64,000 nucleotides of DNA from JAENVU01 sp964639075 (GTDB lineage Bacteria; Actinomycetota; Acidimicrobiia; IMCC26256; JAENVU01): assembly GCA_964639075.1 (NCBI GenBank), contig CAZXCB010000001.1:1-64000 (forward strand), written 5' to 3'. The translations under genes were made by a program, and so were the position numbers. Shown piece after piece: positions 25,273 through 33,713 of this stretch. Below the pieces are notes generated by a model. It ran no database searches, was not told the origin of the DNA, and saw only the letters and a list, made by a program, of their open reading frames with translations. Each line of letters begins with the position of its first letter. Position 1 is the stretch's first letter.

Positions 25273-25316
25273 CCCGGTGGCCCGACGTGCTCGGCGCACG
25301 GGTCGGCCGGCAGCGA

Positions 25317-27617
25317 TCAGTCCTCGTCGAACACCGTGACGGTGCCGGTCGGCCGGGCCAGCGCGAGCGCGCTCGCGCTGTCGAGCACGACGGTGAGCCC
25401 CTCGGCTCCCTCGATCGACGTGTCACCGTTGACGACGACGGTGATGACACCCGTCCGCTTGCCGGCGACGATGTTCAGGGTTCCCGTCTTGCCCGTGTAG
25501 TCGCCGTCGTTGGTCGCGGTCCCGTTCACCGTGTGGTACCTGACGACCGTCGTCGTCGCCTGACTCGCCGACAGCGTCACGGTGAGGGTCACCGACTTCG
25601 CGCCGGTGTCGCCCTCGATCACCGACGTGTCGCCGATCGAAGCGCCGAGCGCGGGGGCGGTGTCGTCGTCGACGATCTTGCCGATCGCGGTGTCACGGTC
25701 GGTCGGGACGCCGGAGGTCCCCGTGCCGGTGACCTCGAGCTTGAACGTCTCGGTCCCCTCGGGCGTGATGTCGCCCTTGACGGGGATCGAGATCTTGGCG
25801 GTCACGGCACCCGCGGCGATGGAGGTCGTCGCGGTCTTGGCGGTGTAGTCGGACCCCGCGGCCGCGGTACGGGCGACGGTCTGGTACTGCACCGGCGTGC
25901 TCGTCGCGCTCGGAGCTGAGAGCGTGACGGTGAACACGGCGTTCTGCGTGCCACCGTTGCCCTCGACGAGCGTGGCGTCTCCGACCGAGATCGACGGAGT
26001 GACGGCGGTGTCGTCGTCGAGCACGGTCGCGCTCGCCTGGGTCGTCCCTTGCGCGGCGCCGTTCACCGAGTTGACCGACAGGCCCAGCGTCTCGTCGCCC
26101 TCGACCGTCGCGTCACCCGCGACGACGACCGAGACGGTCGCCGACGTCTTGCCGGCACCGATCGAGACGGTTCCCGCCTTGGCCGTGTAGTCCGAACCCG
26201 CCGTCGCGGTTCCGGCGACGGTGGAATAGGACACCGTCGTCGTCGACAGGCGGGCGGCCGAGAGCACGACGCCGAACTTCAGGGTGTGAGTCGTCCCCGC
26301 CTTGCCCTCGTACGTCGACGCATCGGCCACGTAGACCGTGGTCGCGTCGGGCATGAAGGTCGCGGTCACGCCGGTCAGGCCGTTCGTGGTCACGTCACAC
26401 GTGGAGGACGAGCCGGTGCACGCTCCGGACCAGCCCTGGAGGTGGTAGCCCGGGTTCGGGCTCGCGGTCAGGTGCACGACCGTCCCCCCGTCCACCGCGG
26501 TGAAGCACGTGGACCCGCAGTCGATCTCGCCCGGGTTCGCGTTCGCGGTTGCGCTGCTCGACACGGTGCCACCGTCGGTCGACACGCCCGGACCGGTCTT
26601 GACGGTCACGTTCAGGGTCGCCCGGTTGACACCGGTGCCCAGGTTCGCGGCGACCATCTGCCGAGCGATCATCGTGCCGACGAAGTTGTTGCAGTTGTCC
26701 GGGTCACCGGGGGTCTCGTTGCACGTGATCGAGTTGTCGACCGGGTCGACGGGTCCCGTGTACCGGTACGTCTCGGTGACCGTCACGCTCGCCTGGTCGC
26801 CCGGATCGATCGGGTCGTCGGGCTCGGTCTCGGTCCCCTGGTTCGTGCCCGGGTCGGGCTGGAAGAGCTCGGCGACGGAGGAGATCTGCGAGTTCGCGAT
26901 CGCGCTCTGGACCTCGGGATCCGTCGCGAGGAGCTGGTTCACGTCGACCGGGTTCGGGCTCGACGCCTGGTACTTCACCACCCAGACCGCGTCCGGGAAC
27001 TGTGGTTCGGACGGTTCGGGCACGACGGCCGGCGCGATCTCCGCGCGGACGACCTCCCCGGTCGGCGTCGCCACCACCCGCGGCACCACCGCGGCGACAC
27101 CCGGCTGGACGAAGTAGTTGCCGGTCGTGGTCCCGCCGTACGGCGTCAGCACGCCGGTCGAGCCCGCCGACGAGCCGCCGAGGTCGCAGAGCCAGGAGTA
27201 CCGCTGCGCCCCCACCGAGCCGTTGACGTGGACGCCGAAGTGGTTGACGCTGCCGATCGGCGTCCTCGCGCTCCACGCGCCGTTGACGTAGTTGGCCGAG
27301 TAGCGCACGACCACGCCGGAGTGTCCGTTCGGGAAGGTCGTGTTCACGGCGGGCTTGGCGGAGCCGTACGGGTTGCCCGGCCACGTGTAGCTGATCTGGG
27401 AGTCGGTGATGTCCTCGATCTCGACCTCGAACCCCTCGCACTCCTTGTCGGTCCCGTTCGCGACGTCGAAGTTCGTGGCGTACCCGAGGATCGTCGGTGA
27501 CGAGGCGTGCGCCGCGCGCTCCGCGAACCCGATCAGCCCGCCGCACACGGCGATCGCGGCGAGCGTGATGCGCAGGACGCGGCGCGCCGGAGCGACCGGC
27601 GAGAAGCAGGCGAGCAT
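25317..27617 (-). CDS. Secreted Calx-beta-domain protein
   Basis: 766 residues from the ATG at 27615-27617, chosen because it begins a good signal peptide (RRVLRITLAAIAVCGGLIGF...AHA, cleavage near residue 37). Residues ~40-250 are a beta-rich domain of unknown type. Residues ~355-420 include an InlB-B-repeat-like module (SPNPGYHLQGWSGAC). Three Calx-beta domains follow at about 425-535, 538-650 and 652-766, each with a DATxxEG start, a GTATAGSDYTA core and a DDD end. Calx-beta domains bind calcium and are common in large adhesins. No cell-wall anchor is visible. It is transcribed alone between convergent and same-strand neighbours. Confidence 0.88.
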   Translation of the reverse strand: MLACFSPVAPARRVLRITLAAIAVCGGLIGFAERAAHASSPTILGYATNFDVANGTDKECEGFEVEIEDITDSQISYTWPGNPYGSAKPAVNTTFPNGHSGVVVRYSANYVNGAWSARTPIGSVNHFGVHVNGSVGAQRYSWLCDLGGSSAGSTGVLTPYGGTTTGNYFVQPGVAAVVPRVVATPTGEVVRAEIAPAVVPEPSEPQFPDAVWVVKYQASSPNPVDVNQLLATDPEVQSAIANSQISSVAELFQPDPGTNQGTETEPDDPIDPGDQASVTVTETYRYTGPVDPVDNSITCNETPGDPDNCNNFVGTMIARQMVAANLGTGVNRATLNVTVKTGPGVSTDGGTVSSSATANANPGEIDCGSTCFTAVDGGTVVHLTASPNPGYHLQGWSGACTGSSSTCDVTTNGLTGVTATFMPDATTVYVADASTYEGKAGTTHTLKFGVVLSAARLSTTTVSYSTVAGTATAGSDYTAKAGTVSIGAGKTSATVSVVVAGDATVEGDETLGLSVNSVNGAAQGTTQASATVLDDDTAVTPSISVGDATLVEGNGGTQNAVFTVTLSAPSATSTPVQYQTVARTAAAGSDYTAKTATTSIAAGAVTAKISIPVKGDITPEGTETFKLEVTGTGTSGVPTDRDTAIGKIVDDDTAPALGASIGDTSVIEGDTGAKSVTLTVTLSASQATTTVVRYHTVNGTATNDGDYTGKTGTLNIVAGKRTGVITVVVNGDTSIEGAEGLTVVLDSASALALARPTGTVTVFDED

Positions 27618-27737
27618 GTGAGACCCCCAGACGGCACCCGATGAACCGAGCGAATCGTCCACCACCGCATCACAAGGGAACCTCCCGACTCGGCAAGCAT
27701 TCGGCCAAGTCGGCGCCGCGCGATCCCGGTCCGACGC

Positions 27738-29528
27738 TCAGCGGGAGGTGCCGGCCACCGAACGCAACGGTGCGCGGCCGCGACGCACGAGGCGGCCCGG
27801 CCGTTCGCCGGTGTCGGCATCGTGGTCGCGCGTCGGGACGCCGGCGACCACGGTGGCGACGTACCCGGAGACGGGCTGCAGGTAGCGCTGCCCGCCGGCC
27901 GGGAGATCGGCGTGCATCACCGGCCGCCGCACGGTCAGGCCGTCGAGGTCGATGACGTTGAGATCCGCGCGGCGACCGACGTCGATGATGCCGCGGTCGA
28001 AGAACCCGTAGAGCGCGGCGGCGCGACTCGTCTGCTGCTCGACCATGTGCTCGAGTGGGATCGTCTCGCCGCGGGTGCGATCGCGGGTCCAGTGCGTGAG
28101 CTGGGTGGTCGGGCTCGAGCCGTCGCAGATGAGCTTCACGTGCGCGCCCGCGTCGGCGAGACCGACGACCGTGACGGGGTGCACGATCATCTCGCGCACC
28201 GCTTCGAGGTCGCCCTCCATGTAGCCCGCACCCGGGAGCGAGACGACGTTGGTGCCGTCGGCCTCGCCCAGGAAGTCGTAGACGGCCTCGATCGCCGGCA
28301 CGCCCCGCGCTGCGGCCACGAACCCGAATGCCCGCTCGAGCGGTGGCTCGTAGTCGACGACGTCGTCGAGCGGGAACAGGAAGGCGGCCGCGTCCTGCAT
28401 CACCGCCGCGAACATCTCCATCGACCCGGCCTCCTCGGGAGTCAGGTCGGTCTCGGCGAGGATGCGCGCCTTCACCTCGGGGTCGCGCATCCGCGCGGCA
28501 CGGTCCGCGAGCGGGAGCGCCGCGATCTCCCGGTAGGAGGGGCGGCGCATGAACGGGTGGTACCCGGCAAGGCTGCCGAGAATGCCCACCGGGCGCGAAG
28601 CCACCTGCGGGGACAGCTGCGCGCCCGCGGCGTTCGCGGCGACCGCGAAGTCGAGCACCGCGCGCCACGCCTGCGCGTCGTCCACGTGCTGGACGGTGGT
28701 GAACGTGACCCGCTGGCCGGTCGCCCGAGAGATCGCGGCGAGCAGGCGCAGCTCCTCGTCCTGGCTGAAGCGCTCCCCGCCGAGCATCGCCATCGTGCCG
28801 ATCGAGCTCGACGTGATCGCCTCGAAGACGCCTCCCCCGCCGGCGGCCATCCCCGCCACCAGCTCGGTGAGCTCGATGTCGCTCGCGTAGGTCCCCGGGA
28901 CCGCCTCCCCGCTGATGGAACGGTGGAAGATCGTGCGCGAGGTCGAGAATCCCACCGCACCGGCCGCGGTCGCCTCGGCCACCAGCGCGCGCATCGTGGC
29001 GATGTCGTCCGCGGTCGCGTCCTCGTTGTGGACCCCGCGCTCGCGCATCACCTCGAACCGCAGCGAGCCGTGCGCGACCTGCGCGGCGACGTCGAGCGCG
29101 TAGTGCCGCGAATCCAGGAAGTCGAGGTACTCGGGGAACGTCCGCCACGCGCCCCAGGGCACCCCCTCGGACAACGCGGTCCCCGGGATGTCCTCGACGC
29201 CCTCCATGAGCTCGATCAAGGTCGCCTGCTCGCCCGGCGGGCACGGCGCGAAACCGACGCCGCAGTTGCCCATCACGAGCGTGGTCACCCCGTTGGCGAA
29301 GGACGGGTCGAGCGCGTCGTCCCACGTGACCTGACCGTCGTAGTGCGTGTGGACGTCGACCCAACCGGGAGTGACGATCGCGCCGGCGGCGTCGATGATG
29401 CGTCTCGCGTCGAGCCGCCCGCCGACGGCCGTGATGCGATCGCCGTCGATCCCGATGTCGCCGGTGAAGCGGGCGGCGCCGGTGCCGTCGACGATCGAGC
29501 CGCCGCGGATCACGAGATCGTGCGTCAT
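27738..29528 (-). CDS. N-acyl-D-amino-acid deacylase-type amidohydrolase
   Basis: 596 residues, with the N-terminal beta-sandwich strand LVIRGGSIVDGTG and the metal motif WVDVHTHYDGQ (HxH) at about residues 57-67. The block MGNCGVGFAPC near residue 91 is characteristic of the D-aminoacylase branch. The barrel ends with SDGSSPTTQLTHWT and the C-terminal sandwich strand RADLNVIDLDGL. The substrate may be N-acyl-D-amino acids or a related amide; in Actinobacteria most members are uncharacterised. It is separated by 130 bases from the divergent ArsR-SulP operon. Length and motif order are normal. Confidence 0.9.
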   Translation of the reverse strand: MTHDLVIRGGSIVDGTGAARFTGDIGIDGDRITAVGGRLDARRIIDAAGAIVTPGWVDVHTHYDGQVTWDDALDPSFANGVTTLVMGNCGVGFAPCPPGEQATLIELMEGVEDIPGTALSEGVPWGAWRTFPEYLDFLDSRHYALDVAAQVAHGSLRFEVMRERGVHNEDATADDIATMRALVAEATAAGAVGFSTSRTIFHRSISGEAVPGTYASDIELTELVAGMAAGGGGVFEAITSSSIGTMAMLGGERFSQDEELRLLAAISRATGQRVTFTTVQHVDDAQAWRAVLDFAVAANAAGAQLSPQVASRPVGILGSLAGYHPFMRRPSYREIAALPLADRAARMRDPEVKARILAETDLTPEEAGSMEMFAAVMQDAAAFLFPLDDVVDYEPPLERAFGFVAAARGVPAIEAVYDFLGEADGTNVVSLPGAGYMEGDLEAVREMIVHPVTVVGLADAGAHVKLICDGSSPTTQLTHWTRDRTRGETIPLEHMVEQQTSRAAALYGFFDRGIIDVGRRADLNVIDLDGLTVRRPVMHADLPAGGQRYLQPVSGYVATVVAGVPTRDHDADTGERPGRLVRRGRAPLRSVAGTSR

Positions 29529-29618
29529 GAGTCCCCCCAGCCGGGCTTCCGAGCCGGCAGCTCATCATGGCGCGGACGCCGCGAGCCCGCGGCGTCCGAT
29601 ACGAGTACGCCAACTACC

Positions 29619-29632
29619 TGACGATATTGTCA
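29619..29632. promoter_or_regulatory. Candidate ArsR operator upstream of the ArsR-SulP operon
   Basis: TGACGATATTGTCA is a near-perfect 14-base palindrome: TGAC...GTCA arms around an ATAT centre, with one mismatched pair. It lies 27 bases upstream of the ArsR-type start and in the AT-rich stretch that should hold the promoter. AT-centred dyads are the usual target of ArsR-type winged helix proteins. Confidence 0.55.
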
Positions 29633-29658
29633 TCTTGTTCACTGATGAAGGAGTTCAG

Positions 29659-30018
29659 GTGCCCGACCGCGAGCTGGGTCTCGCCCAGCCGATCTCGGAG
29701 ATCAAGGCCGAGCTGTTCCGTGCCCTCGCGCACCCGGCCCGGATCCGGGCCCTGGAGGTGCTCGCCGAGGGGGAGCACTCGGTCGGCGAGCTCCAGCCGC
29801 TCGTCGGCATCGAGTCCTCCCACCTGTCCCAGCAGCTCGGGGTGCTCCGGCGCGCCGGGCTCGTCACGACCCGGAAAGCCGGGTCGTCGGTCATCTACGC
29901 GATCCGCGACCGCGAGCTGGTGAAGCTGCTCGCCGCCGCGAAGCGGCTGCTCGTCAACTCGCTCCGCGAGTCCAACGAGCTGCTCGCCGGTCTCGGCGTC
30001 GAGCCGACGTCGAGGTGA
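29659..30018 (+). CDS. ArsR-family winged-helix transcriptional regulator
   Basis: 119 residues from a GTG at 29659 preceded by AAGGAG at 29648-29653 with 5-base spacing; the longer open frame upstream overlaps the amidohydrolase. The fold is clear: ELFRALAHPARIRALEVLAEGEHSVGELQPLVG, then the recognition helix region SSHLSQQLGVLRRAGLVTTR and the wing. No cysteine is present, so it is not a thiol-metal sensor of the ArsR/SmtB Cys type. A C-terminal helical extension probably adds to the dimer. The stop overlaps the SulP start by 4 bases, so it very likely controls that transporter, with autorepression through the dyad at 29619. Confidence 0.92.
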   Translation: MPDRELGLAQPISEIKAELFRALAHPARIRALEVLAEGEHSVGELQPLVGIESSHLSQQLGVLRRAGLVTTRKAGSSVIYAIRDRELVKLLAAAKRLLVNSLRESNELLAGLGVEPTSR

Positions 30019-31682
30019 GCCGCCTCGGCACGCTCGGCCGGCTGCTCCCGCGCCGGTCCGACTACACGGGCGTGCGCCGATCCTGGAAGCACGACGTCGT
30101 CGCCGGGGTGACCGTCGGGATCGTCGCACTCCCGCTCGCCCTCGCGTTCGGCGTCACCACCGGCATGGGTGCCGCGGCGGGGCTGATGACCGCGATCGTC
30201 GCCGGCACGGTTGCCGCGGTCTTCGGCGGATCGAACGTCCAGGTCTCGGGACCGACGGGGGCGATGACGGTCGTGCTCGTCCCGATCGTCGCCCGGTACG
30301 GGACACCGGCCGTCGCCGTCGTGGCGATGATGGCCGGCGTGCTCGTGATCGCGGCCGCGTTCCTCCGCGCCGGCCGCTACCTCGCGTACGTGCCCTGGCC
30401 GGTGATCGAGGGATTCACGGTCGGCATCGCGACGATCATCTTCCTCCAGCAGGTCCCGAACGCGCTCGGCGTGCCCAAGCCGGCCGGTGAGAACGCCGCC
30501 GCGGTCGCGGTGCGCGCGGTCGCGCGCTCCTTCGACTCGGGCACCCTCGCCGCCCTCGGCCTCGTCGCCGTCGTCGCCGTCCTCATGGTGCTGCTGCCGC
30601 GGCTGCACCGCACCCTCCCGGCGTCGCTCATCGCCGTGGCGGTCGCGACCGTCGTCGCCGAGGCGGCGTCGCTCGACGTCTCCCGCATCGGGACCCTGCC
30701 GTCGTCGCTCCCCCTCCCCGCCTTGCCGCCGGTGTCGCTCGACCAGGTGAGCCAGCTGTTCTCGGCGGCGCTGGCAGTGGCGCTGCTCGCCTCGCTCGAG
30801 TCCTTGCTCTCGGCCAAGGTCGCCGACGGCATGGCCGACACCGGGCGCCACGACCCCGACCGCGAGCTGTTCGGCCAGGGCCTCGCCAACCTCGCGTCGC
30901 CGCTGTTCGGGGGGATGCCCGCGACCGGCGCGATCGCCCGCACCGCGGTCAACGTCCGCGCGGGCGCCCGGACCCGCGTCTCGGCCCTCGTCCACGCGGC
31001 GGTCCTCGTCGCGGTCGTCTACCTGGGCAGCGGCCTCGTCGCGAAGATCCCGCTCGCCGCGCTCGCCGGGGTGCTGATGGTCACCGCGGTGCGGATGGTC
31101 GAGATGCACAACGTCCGAGCCGTCGTGCGCGCCACCCGCTCCGACGCGCTGGTGTTCGCGGCGACGGCGGTCGCGACGATCGCCTTCGATCTGATCGTCG
31201 CCGTCGAGCTCGGACTCGCGGTGGCCGCCGTCCTGGCGCTGCGGTCGCTCGTACAGACCAACACGATCGTCGCGGAGCCGGGCATCGTGGCGACCGACGA
31301 GATCACGACCGACGCCGAAGCCGCCCTGATGGCCGAGCACATCGTCACGTATCGGATCGACGGAGCGCTCTTCTTCGGCGCGGCGCAGCGATTCCTCACC
31401 GAGCTGACGGCCGTCTCCGACGTCCGGGTCGTCATCCTGCGGCTCCCCCAGCTCCAGATGCTGGACGCGACCGGGGCGCAGGCACTGGGCGAGATCGTGT
31501 CCGAGCTCGAGAGCCGCCGCATCACCGTGCTGCTCAAGGGACCGCGACCGGAGCATCTCCGCGTGCTGCACACCGTGGGCGTCCTCGACCGCCTCGCCCA
31601 CGTGAACCACTGCTTCACCGACCTCGATGCTGCCCTCGCCCACGCACGGGTCCACCTGCGGCGCGACCAGATCGCGTGCTGA
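30015..31682 (+). CDS. SulP-family anion transporter with STAS domain
   Basis: 555 residues from a GTG at 30015 overlapping the ArsR stop. About residues 25-410 form the 14-segment SulP core (GVTVGIVALPLALAFGVTTGMG near the start, the SGPTGAMTV block and GGMPATGAIARTAVNVRAGA). Residues about 440-550 are a STAS domain with the RIDGALFFGAAQRFL and VVILRLPQLQMLDATGAQAL strands. SulP carriers move sulfate, bicarbonate or other anions, often with sodium or protons. The absence of sulfate-assimilation genes nearby and control by ArsR leave the substrate open; bicarbonate is a fair alternative. Confidence 0.92.
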   Translation: MSRLGTLGRLLPRRSDYTGVRRSWKHDVVAGVTVGIVALPLALAFGVTTGMGAAAGLMTAIVAGTVAAVFGGSNVQVSGPTGAMTVVLVPIVARYGTPAVAVVAMMAGVLVIAAAFLRAGRYLAYVPWPVIEGFTVGIATIIFLQQVPNALGVPKPAGENAAAVAVRAVARSFDSGTLAALGLVAVVAVLMVLLPRLHRTLPASLIAVAVATVVAEAASLDVSRIGTLPSSLPLPALPPVSLDQVSQLFSAALAVALLASLESLLSAKVADGMADTGRHDPDRELFGQGLANLASPLFGGMPATGAIARTAVNVRAGARTRVSALVHAAVLVAVVYLGSGLVAKIPLAALAGVLMVTAVRMVEMHNVRAVVRATRSDALVFAATAVATIAFDLIVAVELGLAVAAVLALRSLVQTNTIVAEPGIVATDEITTDAEAALMAEHIVTYRIDGALFFGAAQRFLTELTAVSDVRVVILRLPQLQMLDATGAQALGEIVSELESRRITVLLKGPRPEHLRVLHTVGVLDRLAHVNHCFTDLDAALAHARVHLRRDQIAC

Positions 31683-31798
31683 CCCGAGTGCTCGACGCGC
31701 CGACGCCGCAGGCATCCCGTGCCATCCTCGTCAGGGTGAGGTCAGGCTTCTAGCCTTCCGGTCGGGTGGAGTGCGGACCCTCGGAAAGGGGGAGGCAC

Positions 31799-32318
31799 AT
31801 GAAAGTCAGATCGGGCTGGTGGACCTTCGCCGGCGTCATGATCATGATCAGCGGTGTCATCAACGCGTTCGACGGCCTCGTCGCGATCACGCAGACCCGC
31901 TACATCGAGCGCAACATCGGCGGCGAGCTGCCGATCACCAACAACGTCAAGAACTGGGGCTGGGCGGAGCTGATCATCGGCATCGTCATGATCCTCGCGG
32001 CGTACGGGATCTTCTCCGGCGCCAACTGGGCCCGCATCGTCGGAATCATCCTGGCGAGCGTGAACCTGATCTTCCAGTTCGCGTACCTCGGGCACTACCC
32101 GTTCTGGTCGTTCACGATGATCGTCATCGACCTGCTGATCATCTTCGGCCTCGCCGGCAACGCCGCGCTCGCCTACGAACAAGCCTGCGGCGGGGTCGGC
32201 CGGGTCCGCAGCGACCCGGCCGACCTGTCCCAGGGGAGCTTCGCGGAGGTCATGGCGCTCGGGCCACGCGTCGTCCAGACTCTCCCCGAGACGTCACGTC
32301 GCCGGGGGGAGCCGCACC
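31799..32318 (+). CDS. DUF7144-type membrane protein; reading frame has no stop before the next gene
   Basis: From the ATG at 31799 (preceded by AAAGGGGGAGG) about 125 residues form a four-helix membrane protein of the actinobacterial DUF7144 type: WWTFAGVMIMISGVINAFDGL, VKNWGWAELIIGIVMILAAYG, then two more helices ending LLIIFGLAGNAALAYEQ near base 32180. Such proteins normally stop just after this point. Here the frame stays open through the whole next gene to 33817, giving only Arg/His-rich nonsense after ~32180. A frameshift into another frame would meet TGA at 32320-32322, overlapping the next start. I give the end as 32318 to mark the gene boundary; the true end is unclear. A base error or a real stop loss are the options. 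Confidence 0.65.
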
Positions 32319-33713
32319 GTGAAGCGTCAGCTCATCGTCATCGTCGCGTGCACGACCATCGTCGCTGCCGCGTGCGGCCGGAGCGATTCCGAACGGGGTG
32401 GGGGCACCATGAGCTCGACCGCGGACGGCACACCGCCCACCGCGAAGTCCGCCGACTTCGGCACCGTGACCGACGTGTGCCAGAAGGGATCACCGTCGGG
32501 GTCGCCCACCACCGGCGTCACACCGACCGAGATCCGCGTCGCGACCTTCGCCGACGTGGGCTTCGTCGGCCGACCCGGGCTCGACCAGGAGTTCTTCGAC
32601 ACCGCGGACGTGTTCTCGGAGTGGTGCAACGACCGCGGCGGCATCAACGGCCGCAAGATCGTCGTCGACAAGCGCGACGCGGCGTTGACCAACGTGAAGG
32701 CGCGCATGACCGAGTCGTGCACGGAGGACTTCGCCATGGTCGCCGGCGGTGCGGTGTTCGACCAGGACGGCGTCGACACGCGCCTGCAGTGCCTGCTCCC
32801 CGACGTGTCCGGCTACGTCGCCAGCAAGAAGGCCCGCGGTGCCGACCTCGTGGTGGGGCCGCTCCCGAACCCGCCGTCGAAGCTCCAGATGGGCATCCTC
32901 CGGTACCTCGGCGAGAAGTACCCGGCTGCCACCGACCACGTCGGCGTGTTGACCGGCGACATCGCGACCACCAAGGTCGTGGCCGACGACAACGCCGCGG
33001 CGGCGGAGTCGCTCGGCTGGAAGATCTCCTACAACGACGTCTACCCGGCCGCCGGCGTGACCGACTGGACCCCGTACGCGCAGAAGATCAAGGACAGCGG
33101 CACCAAGGGGCTGATCTGGGTGGGCGAGGCGGAGAACCTGGCCGCGCTCCTCGGGGCACTGCGCGACATCGGCTACGAGCTCGACTTCATCCGCACGGAT
33201 CCCAACCACTACGAGCAGAACCTCATCAAGACCGGCGGCGCGGCGCTGTCCGACAAGAACGTGTACGTGAGCAGCTCGTTCTACCCCTTCGAGCAGGCGA
33301 AGCCGACGAACGCGACCGGGGAGTACCTAAAGGCGTTCGCCGACTACAAGCCCGACGGCAAGAACCGCACGTACCTCGGGCTCCAGGCGTGGTCCGCGTG
33401 GCTGCTGTTCGCCAAGGCCGCCTCGAGCTGCGGGAACGACCTCACCCGCACCTGCTTCCACGACGCCGTGAGGAAGGTGACCAAGTGGACCGGCGGCGGA
33501 CTCCACGCGGAGACCTCGCCGGGCTCGAACAGCCCGACCCGGTGCTACGCGATCGAGCGCGCCACCCCGAAGGGCTTCGTGCTCGTGACCGACACACACC
33601 CCAACGCCGGCATCTACAACTGCAGCCCGAAGAACCTGTACGCGCTCACGGTGAACCCCGACGACGTCACCACCCTCGCCGACGTCGGCCAGAGCATCGA
33701 CAACCTCAAGTGA
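32319..33713 (+). CDS. Branched-chain-amino-acid-type ABC transporter substrate-binding lipoprotein
   Basis: 464 residues from a GTG at 32319 (GGGGGGAG upstream). Signal peptide and lipobox IVAAAC with Cys19 predict a lipid-anchored extracytoplasmic protein. The mature part has the type 1 periplasmic-binding fold (Peripla_BP_6): TPTEIRVATFADVGFVGRPG, the NDRGGINGRKIVVDKRDA block and a later GLIWVGEAENLAALLGAL strand-helix unit. These proteins bind amino acids, short amides or similar small ligands. No permease or ATPase gene is adjacent, so it may feed a transporter elsewhere or serve as a sensor. The next gene is convergent and overlaps by 8 bases. Confidence 0.88.
   Translation: MKRQLIVIVACTTIVAAACGRSDSERGGGTMSSTADGTPPTAKSADFGTVTDVCQKGSPSGSPTTGVTPTEIRVATFADVGFVGRPGLDQEFFDTADVFSEWCNDRGGINGRKIVVDKRDAALTNVKARMTESCTEDFAMVAGGAVFDQDGVDTRLQCLLPDVSGYVASKKARGADLVVGPLPNPPSKLQMGILRYLGEKYPAATDHVGVLTGDIATTKVVADDNAAAAESLGWKISYNDVYPAAGVTDWTPYAQKIKDSGTKGLIWVGEAENLAALLGALRDIGYELDFIRTDPNHYEQNLIKTGGAALSDKNVYVSSSFYPFEQAKPTNATGEYLKAFADYKPDGKNRTYLGLQAWSAWLLFAKAASSCGNDLTRTCFHDAVRKVTKWTGGGLHAETSPGSNSPTRCYAIERATPKGFVLVTDTHPNAGIYNCSPKNLYALTVNPDDVTTLADVGQSIDNLK

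Noticed and set aside
25273..25316. CGTGC...GCACG hairpin as a terminator between the CoA transferase and the Calx-beta gene
   Set aside because: The stem is only 5 bases and there is no T-run; too weak to annotate.
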